A stretch of 64,000 bases of DNA from contig CANFEY010000007.1 of the NCBI GenBank assembly GCA_947446025.1, positions 45,132-109,131 of the forward strand, written 5' to 3'. The notes under the pieces are model-generated. The model did no database searches and was not told the origin of the DNA. It worked only from the letters and a program-made list of their open reading frames with translations. Positions 8,378 through 17,868 of this stretch are shown piece after piece (position 1 is the first letter of the stretch; the number at the start of each line of letters is the position of its first letter). This stretch comes from Bryobacterales bacterium. Lineage in GTDB: Bacteria; Acidobacteriota; Terriglobia; Bryobacterales; Bryobacteraceae. A program made the position numbers and the translations under genes.

Positions 8378-9031
8378 TTGACGCCTACTATTCCACCTAA
8401 GCTGGTTCGTCTCCGCGAAGCCGGTCAGCCCAAGGGCCTCGCCGACCGGGCCGGAATCCTTCTTCACGGCCGCTCCCGCACCAAACAAGAGATGCTCGAC
8501 CTTACAACGGGTCTCGACGTGGAAGGCGCGCGCTGGCTTGCGCCCTATGCGGGCCGAGGCTTATGGTATCCCGGCCGCCTGACCGACTCACTCGACTCCA
8601 ACGAACCGGGCCTCACCCGCTCGGTCGAGCGTACGCATTGGCTGGTGATGGACGCGGCCGAAGGCGGGCGCCTGGGACCCGAACAGATCTTCCTCGTCGG
8701 TTTCTCGCAAGGTGCGTGCATCGCGGTGGAGTACGCGCTGCGGCACCCCACGTCGGTCTCCGCGATCGTGGTGTTCACCGGCGGGCTCATGGGTCCGGCG
8801 GGCACCGAGTGGAAGACCGCCGGAGGGCAATCGCTGAAGGGGCTGAACGTGTTCTTGAGCGGCAGCGATGTGGATGAGTGGATCGACGAAGCCCGGACGC
8901 GGGAAACGGCTCGGGTGTTGCAGGAGTTGGGCGCTACCGTGGAGATGCGCATTTACAAAGGGCGCAAGCACGTGGTGAGCAAGGAAGAGTTGGGCCACGC
9001 GCGCGAGTTTTTGGTCAGTCACTTGCAATAG
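8378..9031 (+). CDS. Alpha/beta-hydrolase, phospholipase/carboxylesterase family
   Basis: The nucleophile elbow G108-F-S110-Q-G112 is typical of the carboxylesterase/phospholipase (Abhydrolase_2) family. Asp164 (SGSDVDEW) and His198 (GRKHVVSKEE) complete a plausible catalytic triad. The oxyanion-hole segment ILLHGRSRTKQEM lies near the N-terminus. At 217 residues the protein is a typical single-domain cytoplasmic esterase; no signal peptide is present. The start is the TTG at 8378, since no ATG or GTG fits before the conserved LHGR segment. The substrate is probably a short acyl ester. Confidence 0.8.
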   Translation: MTPTIPPKLVRLREAGQPKGLADRAGILLHGRSRTKQEMLDLTTGLDVEGARWLAPYAGRGLWYPGRLTDSLDSNEPGLTRSVERTHWLVMDAAEGGRLGPEQIFLVGFSQGACIAVEYALRHPTSVSAIVVFTGGLMGPAGTEWKTAGGQSLKGLNVFLSGSDVDEWIDEARTRETARVLQELGATVEMRIYKGRKHVVSKEELGHAREFLVSHLQ

Positions 9032-9039
9032 GATTCTGT

Positions 9040-10660
9040 GTGAAACCACTGCTGTCCGGTTTGCTGCTGTTTTCCGCGCTCGGACAGGCGCAATTCCGCG
9101 ACCTGGCCACCGCCTTCGACGGGAGCGTGGTGCATTGCGCCACGGATATGCGTCTGGCGGGAACGCTCGACGGGTCGCAAGGCAAGAACTACAAGTGGCA
9201 AGACGGCAAATTCTCCGTAGTCATTTCTCCCAACGTCACGCCCCTCGGATTCCGCAGTGTGAGCGCGTTCGGACCGGTCATCAGCGACGACGGCGCAACC
9301 TACGGCTACGGCTTCCACGCTTTCGTCGATTCCGGAGAATACGTCTACAAGGGCAATAGGATCGACGCGGCGGGCCAACCCCGTCTCAGCCGCAACGGTC
9401 TCTACTACCTGCGCGGCTGGAATGGTGGGGGCACCGCGGCTACCCGTTTGAGCTTCTTGGCCACTGCGGAACCAGCTTTCCGCGTAAGTTCGGTGTGGGA
9501 TGTGACGAACTCAGGCGACTTGCTCGCACAACGGGGCGACAGCGTGTTTCTGGGTGAGCGCCTGGTGGCCACCGCGCCCGGCAAGATCTTGAGCACAGCG
9601 ATGAACGCCGACGGCTCCCGCGTGGCCTACGTGACGCAACACGACGGCCTGCTCGACCTGCGCGAAGGCAACTCCGTGCTGGCCTCGCTGTCCGACAAGG
9701 GAACCGCCTTGCGCGCGGAGCTGAGTTCCGACGGCGGCCGGCTGCTGGTGATCGAAAGCATCGGCGGCAGCTCCCGCGCGTTCTGGATGGAGCGCAACTT
9801 GCCCGGCCGCAACGAGCTCGGCCTGGTGCGCGGCGGAAACGCCACTATTTCAGGCGACGGGCGCGTCGTGTGGCTCTTGCAGACCGACGGTCGCCTCACC
9901 CGCGTCAAGCTCGACAGCGGCGAGCGCGAGTCCATGAACGAGCCTTTGCCCGCGAGCCTGCCCGCATCGTCGGGCGTGCGTGGCTCGCTGGTTCGTGTAG
10001 AGTCCGTGGGCCTGGGCGATGGCCCGTGGCTGCTCAATCTGGTGTCGCAGACGGAAGGGACTTCTCTCCCCCTGCCCGTGCTCGAATCCACTGCCGACCA
10101 CGTGGATTTCCAGATCCCTTGGCAACTCTCCGACAGCTTCAACTATTCCTGGCCCCCTGCAACGTCCCAGCGGGACATTTGAAATCGTGAGCGAACTGAT
10201 CCTGAACCCGCTTGCCCCACGGTTCTGGACCGGGCTTGGCCTTTACGGCATCTTCGTCCAGCCCTTCCGCGGCTACCCGCTGGTCAAAGCGATCCACCAA
10301 GGCTTCGAGCGCCAGGTCACCGCCGATGACCCGGCCCGCCCGGGCGAAGTCGTGCACCTGTACATGTCCGGCCTGGGCCCGGTGACGCCCGTGCAGTCGG
10401 ACTACGCCCCGGCCACCGCTCCCCCGCCCACCATCAATACGCCGCTCACCTGCCACTTCCTAGGCGACATCCCTGCCCGTGTCCTGTTCGCCGGACTCTC
10501 GGTGGGGCTGGTCGGCATCTACCAGGTGGAGCTTGAAATCCCACGCACCCGGATAGGCGAGCCAGTACTCATCTGCGCCGTGCCGTTTGGCGCGGTCCTC
10601 GCCTCCGCCTACCTCCCCGTGGAGGGCGGACTTGAAGGATTCCTCCCCGCCTCCCGATAG
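9040..10660 (+). pseudogene. Secreted TIGR03437-domain protein, interrupted by a frameshift
   Basis: GTG at 9040 with AGGA 7 nt upstream begins a secreted protein (MKPLLSGLLLFSALGQA) whose first frame ends at a TGA at 10180-10182, just after VDFQIPWQLSDSF. The rest of the domain continues in the +1 frame to 10660, including PARPGEVVHLYMSGLGPVTP and ARVLFAGLSVGLVGIYQVEL, which are hallmarks of the TIGR03437 C-terminal domain. Dropping one C from the C5 run at 10153-10157 joins the two frames without a gap. The N-terminal half looks like a beta-propeller or repeat domain. The cause may be a real mutation or an assembly error. With repair the protein would be about 540 residues. Confidence 0.8.
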
Positions 10661-10672
10661 ACTAGAAGAGAC

Positions 10673-11248
10673 ATGGACATCACTCAAATTTCCGCAGGCC
10701 GCAACCCACCAACCGACCTGCACGCACTCATTGAAATCCCCGTCGGCGGCACGCCGGTCAAATACGAACTCGACAAGCGCAGCGGCGCGATGTTCGTCGA
10801 CCGCTTCCTGCACACCGCGATGTTTTACCCCGGCAACTACGGCTTCATCCCGCAGACGCTGTCGGAAGACGGCGACCCCATTGACGTCCTGGTCATCGCG
10901 CCCGTGGCCGTCGTCAGCGGAGCCATCATCCGTTGCCGCCCGGTCGGCGCGCTGCTCATGGAAGACCAGGCCGGCCTGGACGAAAAAGTCATCGCCGTTC
11001 CGGTGGACGACCTGCATCCCTTCTACAACGACATTGCCTCGTACCTTGACCTCCCGCAAATTCTGCGCGACCAGACGGCGCACTTCTTCAACCACTACAA
11101 GGACCTCGAACACGGTAAGTGGACGCGCATTGGCGAGTGGGTGGGCGTGGAGAAAACCGGCGACCTCATCATGGCCGCCATCGCCCGCGCCGACGCCAAG
11201 GAGAAGCAGACCAAGCCGTTCGGACGGCGCAAGAAGGACAAGCCATAG
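10673..11248 (+). CDS. ppa: Inorganic pyrophosphatase
   Basis: This is a family I soluble pyrophosphatase of 191 residues that hydrolyses PPi to two phosphates in the cytoplasm and pulls biosynthetic reactions forward. The signature D-G-D-P-I-D-V-L is intact, as are the FYPGNYGFIPQT segment and the basic and acidic active-site residues (E21-type Glu in LIEIP, K/Y in KYELDK). A Lys/Arg-rich tail of about 12 residues is extra to the core fold. The ATG at 10673 lies 12 nt after the preceding reading frame. Confidence 0.95.
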   Translation: MDITQISAGRNPPTDLHALIEIPVGGTPVKYELDKRSGAMFVDRFLHTAMFYPGNYGFIPQTLSEDGDPIDVLVIAPVAVVSGAIIRCRPVGALLMEDQAGLDEKVIAVPVDDLHPFYNDIASYLDLPQILRDQTAHFFNHYKDLEHGKWTRIGEWVGVEKTGDLIMAAIARADAKEKQTKPFGRRKKDKP

Positions 11249-11290
11249 TCGCCCTCTCGCACCCGCGCGCTGTGCTATCGTGATTCCGAT

Positions 11291-13162
11291 ATGAAGCGCT
11301 ACACCCATTTCGCATCCCTGGCCGCCGCCGCTCTGTTTGCCGGCCTTATTATTTGGAGCACCGACGCTGTGGCCCAGGCTCCCGCCGGAGGAAAAGCCGA
11401 CGCCAAGGCGAAAGCCGGAGCGCCCAAGCAGCAGGGGATGGAGGACGGGCTGACGTATTTTCAGACGCGCTGCATGTCGTGCCACTCCGAGCGCGCCACG
11501 AAAGCTCCCACCGCGCGGCGCATCCGTGAGCTGACGCCGGAGCAGATCTACGCCGTCGTCGCCACGCCCTCGCGGCCTGAGCATGACCAAGGCCTTACCG
11601 ATCCGCAGAAGCGCCGCATGTCGGAGTTCATGGGCGGCTACCGCCAAATCGGCAGCTCTGAGGCGGGCAATCCGAAGAACTTCCCCAACGCGTGCGCCGC
11701 GAATCCGCCGATGAAGGATCCCTCCACCGGCCCACAGTGGAACGGATGGGGCGGCGACGTGTCCAACACCCGCTATCAAGGCAGCGAGAACGCCGGCATC
11801 ACCAAGGCGGACGTGCCGAAGCTGAAGTTGAAGTGGGCGTTCGGATTCCCGCTCGGCATCAGCGCCTACAATACGCCTGCAATCGTCAGCGGACGCGTGT
11901 TCACAGGAAGCGACATCGGCTGGATTTATTCGCTCGACGCCAAGACCGGCTGCCATTACTGGGGTTACCAGACCGATGTGACGGTGCGCGGCGCGCTCAG
12001 CGTGGGACCGGTCACCGGGCAGGGCACCGCGAAGTACGCAGTCTACTTCGGCGACGCGAAGGGCAATGTTTACGCCCTCAACGCCCAGGACGGAAAGCTG
12101 CTGTGGAAGCGCAAGGTGGACGATCACTTCCTGGCGCGCATCACGGCCGCTCCCAAGCTTTATGACGGCAAGCTCTACGTGCCTGTGTCGAACTCCGAGG
12201 AATGGCAGAGCGGCAATCAGGACTACGAGTGCTGCTCCTCACGCGGCAGCGTGGTCGCACTGGACGCGAATAACGGGGAGCAAATCTGGAAGACCTACGT
12301 GATGGGCGAGGTTAAGCCCACCGTGAAGAATACGAACGGAGTGCAGCTCTACGGCCCCGCGGGCGGCTCGGTGTGGAATTCGCCGACCATCGATCCGGTG
12401 CGCCACGCTGTCTACTTCGGCACGGGCGACACGGAGACCGAACCCGCGCAGCCGCTGGGAGACGCCATCGTCGCCGTCGACATGGATACCGGCAAGGTCC
12501 TGTGGTCGTATCAGGCGCAGCCCAACGACGCCTTCATGGGCGGCTGCAACGGTGCCAACAAGAGCAAAGCCTGCCCCACGGTGATGGGCCCCGACGCCGA
12601 CATCGGCAACTCGCCCATCCTGCGCACCTTGCCCGACGGTCGCCGCGTGCTGATCAACGGCACCAAGGACGGCGACGTGTTCGCGCTCGATCCCGACAAT
12701 CGCGGTAAGCTCCTCTGGCGCGTCGCAGCGAACTCCGGCGGCGGACGCGGCGGCATCGTGTGGGGCGGCACTTCGGATCATGAAAACGTCTACTACGGCA
12801 TGGGCAGCGGCGGCATGGCTGCGCTCAAGATGTCCAACGGCCAGCAAGTCTGGTTCAGCCCCGTCAACGCGGCGGGCACGCGTGGCAGCAACAACGCGGC
12901 GGCCACCATGATCCCCGGCGTCATCTTCGTCGGCGGAGCCACCGGCATCCTCCACGCGCTCAACACCGGCGACGGCAGCTCTCTGTGGGAGTTCGCTACG
13001 TCTCAGGATTTCGAGACGGTCAACAAAGTCTCGGGCGCAAACGGCGGAGCTATTTCATCGGTCGGCCCGGTCTTTGCCGGCGGCATGATGTACGTAGGCT
13101 CCGGCTACGGCGTCGGCGCGGGGGATTTCGGGAATGTCCTGCTCGCCTTCGGACCGGAATAA
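11291..13162 (+). CDS. Cytochrome c / PQQ-like beta-propeller dehydrogenase (PVA-dehydrogenase-like)
   Basis: After a signal peptide (to about Ala28) there is a small haem domain with C61-M-S-C64-H65. The remaining 500 residues form an eight-bladed quinoprotein-like propeller with repeated W and G-x-x-x-A-L-D/N-x-x-x-G blocks (YSLDAKTG, YALNAQDGKLLW, VALDANNGEQIW, VAVDMDTGKVLWSY). This layout is that of polyvinyl-alcohol-dehydrogenase-type cytochromes. It should oxidise an alcohol or sugar in the periplasm and pass electrons to its own haem; the substrate is unknown. A TATCGT box at 11276-11281 lies 9 nt before the ATG, with no Shine-Dalgarno. Confidence 0.85.
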   Translation: MKRYTHFASLAAAALFAGLIIWSTDAVAQAPAGGKADAKAKAGAPKQQGMEDGLTYFQTRCMSCHSERATKAPTARRIRELTPEQIYAVVATPSRPEHDQGLTDPQKRRMSEFMGGYRQIGSSEAGNPKNFPNACAANPPMKDPSTGPQWNGWGGDVSNTRYQGSENAGITKADVPKLKLKWAFGFPLGISAYNTPAIVSGRVFTGSDIGWIYSLDAKTGCHYWGYQTDVTVRGALSVGPVTGQGTAKYAVYFGDAKGNVYALNAQDGKLLWKRKVDDHFLARITAAPKLYDGKLYVPVSNSEEWQSGNQDYECCSSRGSVVALDANNGEQIWKTYVMGEVKPTVKNTNGVQLYGPAGGSVWNSPTIDPVRHAVYFGTGDTETEPAQPLGDAIVAVDMDTGKVLWSYQAQPNDAFMGGCNGANKSKACPTVMGPDADIGNSPILRTLPDGRRVLINGTKDGDVFALDPDNRGKLLWRVAANSGGGRGGIVWGGTSDHENVYYGMGSGGMAALKMSNGQQVWFSPVNAAGTRGSNNAAATMIPGVIFVGGATGILHALNTGDGSSLWEFATSQDFETVNKVSGANGGAISSVGPVFAGGMMYVGSGYGVGAGDFGNVLLAFGPE

Positions 13163-13307
13163 CATAGAGGTTCCCGCGGGAGCACCGGTACTCTCCCCGC
13201 CTCGCACCAGCGCACATAGAGCTGCGTGATCGGGCCGCTACGCCCAAATAAATATGGCAGAAACAGTTTCCACGGAGCCTGACTCTACAGGGCTAGAGGA
13301 TACTTTC

Positions 13308-14291
13308 GTGAAAACAACCAGACTTTTTCTTTACCTGACCATAGCCGTCACTGGCCCAGCGGTGTTTGGCCAAACCTGCTTTGACGATGATCTACGGGGT
13401 TCTTACGGATATCTGGCGACACTAGGTGTCAACAGCGTAAGCACCACCCCTGAGACCCCGCCCGCGACGTTTAGTTCGTCACCGATTGGCACCCTCCTAG
13501 GGGCCGTCGCCGGAGTTCCGGGTAGCGTCGCAGCCAGTACGCTTTACTTCGACGGAGCCGGACGGATTTGGGGAACGGCGACGTCGGCCAGCTTCGCCCA
13601 GAGCACGACAGCTTCGCCTGTCGGCAGCTACGCCGTCGCGCCGGATTGTACCTTGCGCATCACACTGAATGACGTAATTGCTCCTGGCGCCACAACTGCG
13701 ACGCCCGGAACAGCATCCCTTTTAGGCCTGGTTGTGAGACGCGGCGACGAGATCTATCTTGGACAACTCACTCCCACGGCAACGGGGACAACGCCCGCCA
13801 CTGGGACTGCGGCGCGCAACCAGCGAATTGGAGTCCGTTTGATCCGCTACAACAATCCCTACTCCGCTGCATGTTCGGTGTCACGTTTGAAGGGAGTCTA
13901 TGCGCTGATTGGTGAGGGTTTCAGCACGCTCCCCACGGGCCAATCCAACGCCAATCCAGTGACGCCCTATTTTTCCACCTTCCTGGCCCGTGTGAATTTC
14001 GACGGGAACGGCGGTCTGATTGTAGACCCGGTGGCTGGGACATCCGCTTTGGGAACGTTCCAGCATTCGGGCACCTATAGCGTCAACGCCGATTGCTCCG
14101 GCACGATCACTCTTGGGCAGCCGGCAATCGGCACGACAACTCCGCCTGCAGCGGCCACCACCGTTCGTTTTCTCCTCGCCCCGGGGCAGGGATACGAAGA
14201 CAACAGACTGGCCCGGGATGCGAAGCCGGGGCTGCTGTTCAGCATCTCCAACGCAAACCAGACGCTAACCGGGATCGGCCAGCCCCAGTAA
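13308..14291 (+). CDS. Secreted protein with an internally duplicated domain
   Basis: The GTG at 13308 has AGAGGA upstream and opens directly into a signal peptide (VKTTRLFLYLTIAVTGPAVFGQ); the ATG at 13254 would add a charged N-terminus that does not fit export. The mature protein is two similar halves. Each has a Cys near its start, then L-(R/K)-G-x-Y, then a F-D-G-x-G block and finally a (S/A)-x-x-C block (GSYAVAPDC and GTYSVNADC). Disulfide pairing within each half is plausible. I do not know the function. A strong hairpin follows the stop. Confidence 0.65.
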   Translation: MKTTRLFLYLTIAVTGPAVFGQTCFDDDLRGSYGYLATLGVNSVSTTPETPPATFSSSPIGTLLGAVAGVPGSVAASTLYFDGAGRIWGTATSASFAQSTTASPVGSYAVAPDCTLRITLNDVIAPGATTATPGTASLLGLVVRRGDEIYLGQLTPTATGTTPATGTAARNQRIGVRLIRYNNPYSAACSVSRLKGVYALIGEGFSTLPTGQSNANPVTPYFSTFLARVNFDGNGGLIVDPVAGTSALGTFQHSGTYSVNADCSGTITLGQPAIGTTTPPAAATTVRFLLAPGQGYEDNRLARDAKPGLLFSISNANQTLTGIGQPQ

Positions 14292-14312
14292 CGCTGCTTT
14301 ATCCGTCGAGTG

Positions 14313-14341
14313 CCAGTCCTAGCCGCGAAGGCTAGGACTGG
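14313..14341 (+). terminator. Bidirectional hairpin between convergent genes
   Basis: A perfect 12-bp stem (CCAGTCCTAGCC / GGCTAGGACTGG) encloses the loop GCGAA and is followed by TTT on the plus strand. It sits between the stops of the secreted protein (plus) and the thiolase (minus), so it likely serves both. Confidence 0.8.
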
Positions 14342-14353
14342 TTTCGGCACGGA

Positions 14354-15559
14354 TTACACCCTCTCCAACATCACCGCCATGCCCTGCCCCACGCCCACGC
14401 ACATGGAGCAAATCGCGCGCTTGGCCTGCGTGCGCTTCAACTGCAACGACGCCGTCAGCACCAACCGAGCCCCGCTCATGCCTAACGGGTGACCCAGCGC
14501 GATCGCGCCGCCGTTGGGGTTCACCTTCTCGCTCTCATCCGGCAGCCCGAACGCGCGGGTACAGGCCAGCGCCTGGGCGGCGAAGGCTTCGTTCAGCTCC
14601 ACGATGTCCACGTCGTCCATCGTGAGCTTCGTCAAGCCGAGCAGTTTCTCGATCGCCGGTATCGGACCCACGCCCATATAGTTTGGATCCACGCCCGCGG
14701 CCGCGGCGGCCACTAGGCGAGCCACCGGCGTCAGCCCGAACTTTGCCGCCGCCTCCTCCGTCGCCACGAACAGAGCCACCGCCCCGTCATTGATGCCCGA
14801 GGCGTTTCCCGCCGTCACGCTGCCGCCTTTGCGGAACGGCGCGGGCAGTTTCCCGAGACCTTCCAAGGTCGTATCCACCCGAGGATGCTCGTCCTCCGCC
14901 ACCACCGTGACTTGGCCCTTCTTGCCGGGGATGTGGACCGGCTCCACCTCATCTGCGAACAATCCGGCCGCCTTCGCGCGAGCCGTCTTCTGCTGCGAGG
15001 CGAACGCGAACTTGTCCTGATCCTCACGGCTGATCCCGTACTTCTCCGCCACGTTCTCCGCCGTCTCCGCCATGGAAATCGTGCCGTACTTCTGCTCCAT
15101 CAGCGGATTCACGAAGCGCCAGCCGAGCGTCGTGTCAAACACCTGCGGCTCACGCGAAAACGCAGCGGTCGGCTTGGCCATCACCCACGGCGAGCGGCTC
15201 ATGCTCTCCACTCCGCCTGCGATCGCCAGCGACATATCGCCCACCCCAATGGCCCGCGCCGCCGCAGCCACGGCTTCCATGCCGGATGCGCACAAGCGGT
15301 TCACCGTGACTCCGGGAACAGACAGAGGCAAGTCCGCCAGCAGCAGCGCCATGCGCGCCACGTTGCGATTGTCCTCACCCGCCTGCGTCACGCAGCCGTA
15401 GTAGACCTCATCGATGGCGGCCCAATCCGCCTTGGGAAACTTCTTCTTCAGTTCGATCAACGGATGCGCGGCTAGATCGTCGGCGCGGACTCCGCTAAGA
15501 GCGCCGCCGAAGCGGCCAATGGGCGTGCGGACGCCCTGGCAAATGTAGGCATGAGGCAT
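14354..15559 (-). CDS. Acetyl-CoA acyltransferase (thiolase), PcaF/PaaJ-like
   Basis: The 401-residue protein has the three thiolase active-site elements: the nucleophile Cys90 ([11 protein letters not shown]), His357 ([11 protein letters not shown]) and Cys387 (MCVGVGQG). The N-terminus with [23 protein letters not shown] and the length agree with 3-oxoadipyl-CoA thiolases, although acetyl-CoA acetyltransferase is the safe name. It would cleave or form beta-ketoacyl-CoA in the cytoplasm. There is no operon partner to narrow the pathway. A TAAAAT box lies 8 nt upstream of the ATG, suggesting a leaderless mRNA. Confidence 0.9.
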   Translation of the reverse strand: MPHAYICQGVRTPIGRFGGALSGVRADDLAAHPLIELKKKFPKADWAAIDEVYYGCVTQAGEDNRNVARMALLLADLPLSVPGVTVNRLCASGMEAVAAAARAIGVGDMSLAIAGGVESMSRSPWVMAKPTAAFSREPQVFDTTLGWRFVNPLMEQKYGTISMAETAENVAEKYGISREDQDKFAFASQQKTARAKAAGLFADEVEPVHIPGKKGQVTVVAEDEHPRVDTTLEGLGKLPAPFRKGGSVTAGNASGINDGAVALFVATEEAAAKFGLTPVARLVAAAAAGVDPNYMGVGPIPAIEKLLGLTKLTMDDVDIVELNEAFAAQALACTRAFGLPDESEKVNPNGGAIALGHPLGMSGARLVLTASLQLKRTQAKRAICSMCVGVGQGMAVMLERV

Positions 15560-15567
15560 GTCCTACT

Positions 15568-15573
15568 ATTTTA
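15568..15573 (-). promoter_or_regulatory. -10 box of the thiolase gene
   Basis: TAAAAT, read on the minus strand, ends 8 nt before the ATG at 15559. The mRNA would have almost no leader. Confidence 0.35.
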
Positions 15574-15581
15574 GATGCTCG

Positions 15582-17141
15582 CTAGTGTCCTGCGCCTACC
15601 AGCGGCCGGCCCGGCGACTTGCCTGCCATCGCATTCACGCGCTGGTAGTTCTTCATCAGTTCCTGCCATTCCACTACCGTGGTGGCATCGGTCTGATTGC
15701 GCTGCTGCTCCCAGTTGGCGATGGCGTCCAGGCAGGCGTGGTCGATGTAATTCAGGCCGTGAATGTGTACATGCGCCTCAACGTTGTGCGGCAACTGCTC
15801 CAACGCGTCGATGAGCTTCGGCATGCGCAGGAACGTAGCGGAGCCTTCCAAATGCACGTCGATGCGGTTCCCGCCGTTCTCCACCCGGACACCTAGGTGA
15901 GTGACGGAGTAGATGATAGTACCGATCGAGAGCGCCAATCCAGCCATGATCCCAGTCAGCAGATCTTCCACGACGATGGTGGCCAGCGTGACGGCGTAGA
16001 TAGCCACAGGCATACGTCCGTAATGCATCAGACGGCGGATGTTCTGGATGTTGACCAGTTTGTATCCGGTGAACACCAGTACCGCGGCAAGGCTCGCCGT
16101 GGGAATCAGGCGGAGCACGGAAGGCGCGGCGGCGACCAGCACCAGCATCCAGACACCATGAAGAATCGCCGAAAGGCGCGTCTTGGCGCCTGCCGTAACG
16201 TTGGTCGCGCTGCGCACGATGACGCCGGTCATGGGCAGACCGCCCACCAGTCCAGCCAGGAAATTACCCACGCCCTGCGAAAACATTTCCTTGTCGTAGT
16301 TCGTCTTCGGGCCGTGGTGCATCTGGTCCACCGCCGTCGCGGAGAGCAGCGTTTCGGCGCTCGCGACGAACGCCAGGGCCAGTGCCTCCAAAATCAGGTG
16401 GTAGTCACTGAGCCGTTCGAACATCGCCAGACTCGGCATGGGCAGCGTTCCAAATAGATTGTCCGGCAGATCGACGTACTTAATGGGCAGATCCATCGCG
16501 TGCGCCACCGTCGTGGCAATGCCCACTCCCACCAAGGCACCGGGAACCCACTTCAATTTGCTCGGGGCGAACTTCGCCCACAGGACGATGCCCAAGATCG
16601 TCACCAGGCCCACGATAGCCGCCAGATGATGCACCGTGTCATCGGAGGGCATCACACCCTTGTAAACCGCCTCTGGGATGGCCAGCAGGTTCCGGATGCC
16701 GTTGGTTCGCGGGGCGTCATCCACCATCACATGGAACTGCGCGCCGAAGATGAGGACCCCGATTCCGGCCAGCATCCCGAAGACCACCGCCGGAGCAATC
16801 GAGCGGAACATCTGCCCCACTTTGACCATCCCGGCGATCATCTGGAAGATTCCCCCCAGCACGACCACAGGCCCCAAGGCTTCGATGCCGTAATCCTGAA
16901 CAAGTTGGTAAACGATCACTGCCAGTCCGGCGGCCGGACCGCTCACCTGGAGCGCACAGCCGGAAATCGATCCGACGATAATGCCGCCAATGATGCCCGT
17001 GATAAGTCCCGCGGCGGGCGGCACCCCGGAGGCGATCGCGATGCCCATGCACAACGGCAGAGCCACCAGGAAAACCACCACGGAGGCCAGTGCGTCCTGG
17101 GGTAAGGCACTGAAAATCGAAGGATTCTTTTTCGTGATCAT
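15582..17141 (-). CDS. SulP-family anion transporter (probable bicarbonate uptake)
   Basis: The protein of 519 residues has 10-12 hydrophobic segments from residue 15 to about 410 and a C-terminal STAS domain (from about 420: VRVENGGNRIDVHLEGSA). SulP proteins carry sulfate, bicarbonate or related anions, usually with Na+ or H+. The carbonic anhydrase gene ends 4 nt upstream on the same strand, so the two are one transcription unit. This pairing is well known for SulP bicarbonate transporters and makes bicarbonate the best guess. The substrate is not proven by sequence. Confidence 0.85.
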   Translation of the reverse strand: MITKKNPSIFSALPQDALASVVVFLVALPLCMGIAIASGVPPAAGLITGIIGGIIVGSISGCALQVSGPAAGLAVIVYQLVQDYGIEALGPVVVLGGIFQMIAGMVKVGQMFRSIAPAVVFGMLAGIGVLIFGAQFHVMVDDAPRTNGIRNLLAIPEAVYKGVMPSDDTVHHLAAIVGLVTILGIVLWAKFAPSKLKWVPGALVGVGIATTVAHAMDLPIKYVDLPDNLFGTLPMPSLAMFERLSDYHLILEALALAFVASAETLLSATAVDQMHHGPKTNYDKEMFSQGVGNFLAGLVGGLPMTGVIVRSATNVTAGAKTRLSAILHGVWMLVLVAAAPSVLRLIPTASLAAVLVFTGYKLVNIQNIRRLMHYGRMPVAIYAVTLATIVVEDLLTGIMAGLALSIGTIIYSVTHLGVRVENGGNRIDVHLEGSATFLRMPKLIDALEQLPHNVEAHVHIHGLNYIDHACLDAIANWEQQRNQTDATTVVEWQELMKNYQRVNAMAGKSPGRPLVGAGH

Positions 17142-17145
17142 GTTC

Positions 17146-17793
17146 TTAGGAGATTTGCGCTACGACACGATCATCGACTTGGTCAAGCTCGACGAATTTG
17201 CCCGTTACTTGGTCTAACTGCTCAATGGTGCCCTGCCCGATGTCGTAGTACCAACCTTCCACTCTGAGCGACCCGTTCCGCAATCCCGTGGCGACGCAGG
17301 GGTGGGTTCGGAGGTGCTGGAGTTGGCTGATCACGTTTTCCTTCGCCAGGGCGACCAGGAACTCGTCACCGCTCAAGTGGCCAAACTGTCCTTTCGCCAC
17401 GGCGATGGCCGACTCAGCGTGCTCAATCCAAGCGCGCACCGCCTTCATACCCTCCAGTTTTTCCGGATGGGAGAATGCACGCATCGCGCCACAATCGGAG
17501 TGACCGCAAACGACAACGTTATCAACCCGTAGCACCATGACCGCGTACTCGATGGCCGCGGTGACGCCGCCGGCAGCTGTTCCGTGCGCGGGAACAATGT
17601 TGCCGACCACGCGGCACTTGAACAATTCCCCCGGCTGAGTCTGGGTGAGATCAGCTGGCCGCACCCGCGAATCCGAGCAGGTGATGAAAAGAGTATGGGG
17701 CTTCTGCGACTTTGCCAACGCACGATACTGTGCCTCCAAACCTGGGTACACGTCTCGACGAAACTTCTTATAACCAGTGACAAATAAATTCAT
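17146..17793 (-). CDS. Beta-class carbonic anhydrase
   Basis: Zinc ligands Cys39 (TCSDSR), His98 and Cys101 (CGHSDCGA) and the catalytic Asp41-x-Arg43 dyad are all present, so the enzyme should interconvert CO2 and bicarbonate. The ATG at 17793 has GGAGAGG upstream; the in-frame ATG at 17850 would add 19 non-conserved residues. The gene is followed after 4 nt by a SulP transporter, so the likely task is converting imported bicarbonate or supplying it to carboxylases such as acetyl-CoA carboxylase and carbamoyl-phosphate synthetase. Confidence 0.93.
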   Translation of the reverse strand: MNLFVTGYKKFRRDVYPGLEAQYRALAKSQKPHTLFITCSDSRVRPADLTQTQPGELFKCRVVGNIVPAHGTAAGGVTAAIEYAVMVLRVDNVVVCGHSDCGAMRAFSHPEKLEGMKAVRAWIEHAESAIAVAKGQFGHLSGDEFLVALAKENVISQLQHLRTHPCVATGLRNGSLRVEGWYYDIGQGTIEQLDQVTGKFVELDQVDDRVVAQIS

Positions 17794-17868
17794 TGAGCCT
17801 CTCCTGTGAACGCAAAACGGACCACGGGCCTCGAAGACGCAATGCGGCATCGGGGCGAACCGACGGAG

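Noticed and set aside
10460..12127. 555-codon open frame on the minus strand
   Set aside because: It lies antisense to ppa and the cytochrome dehydrogenase, both of which have clear motifs; the GC-rich third positions keep the opposite strand open.
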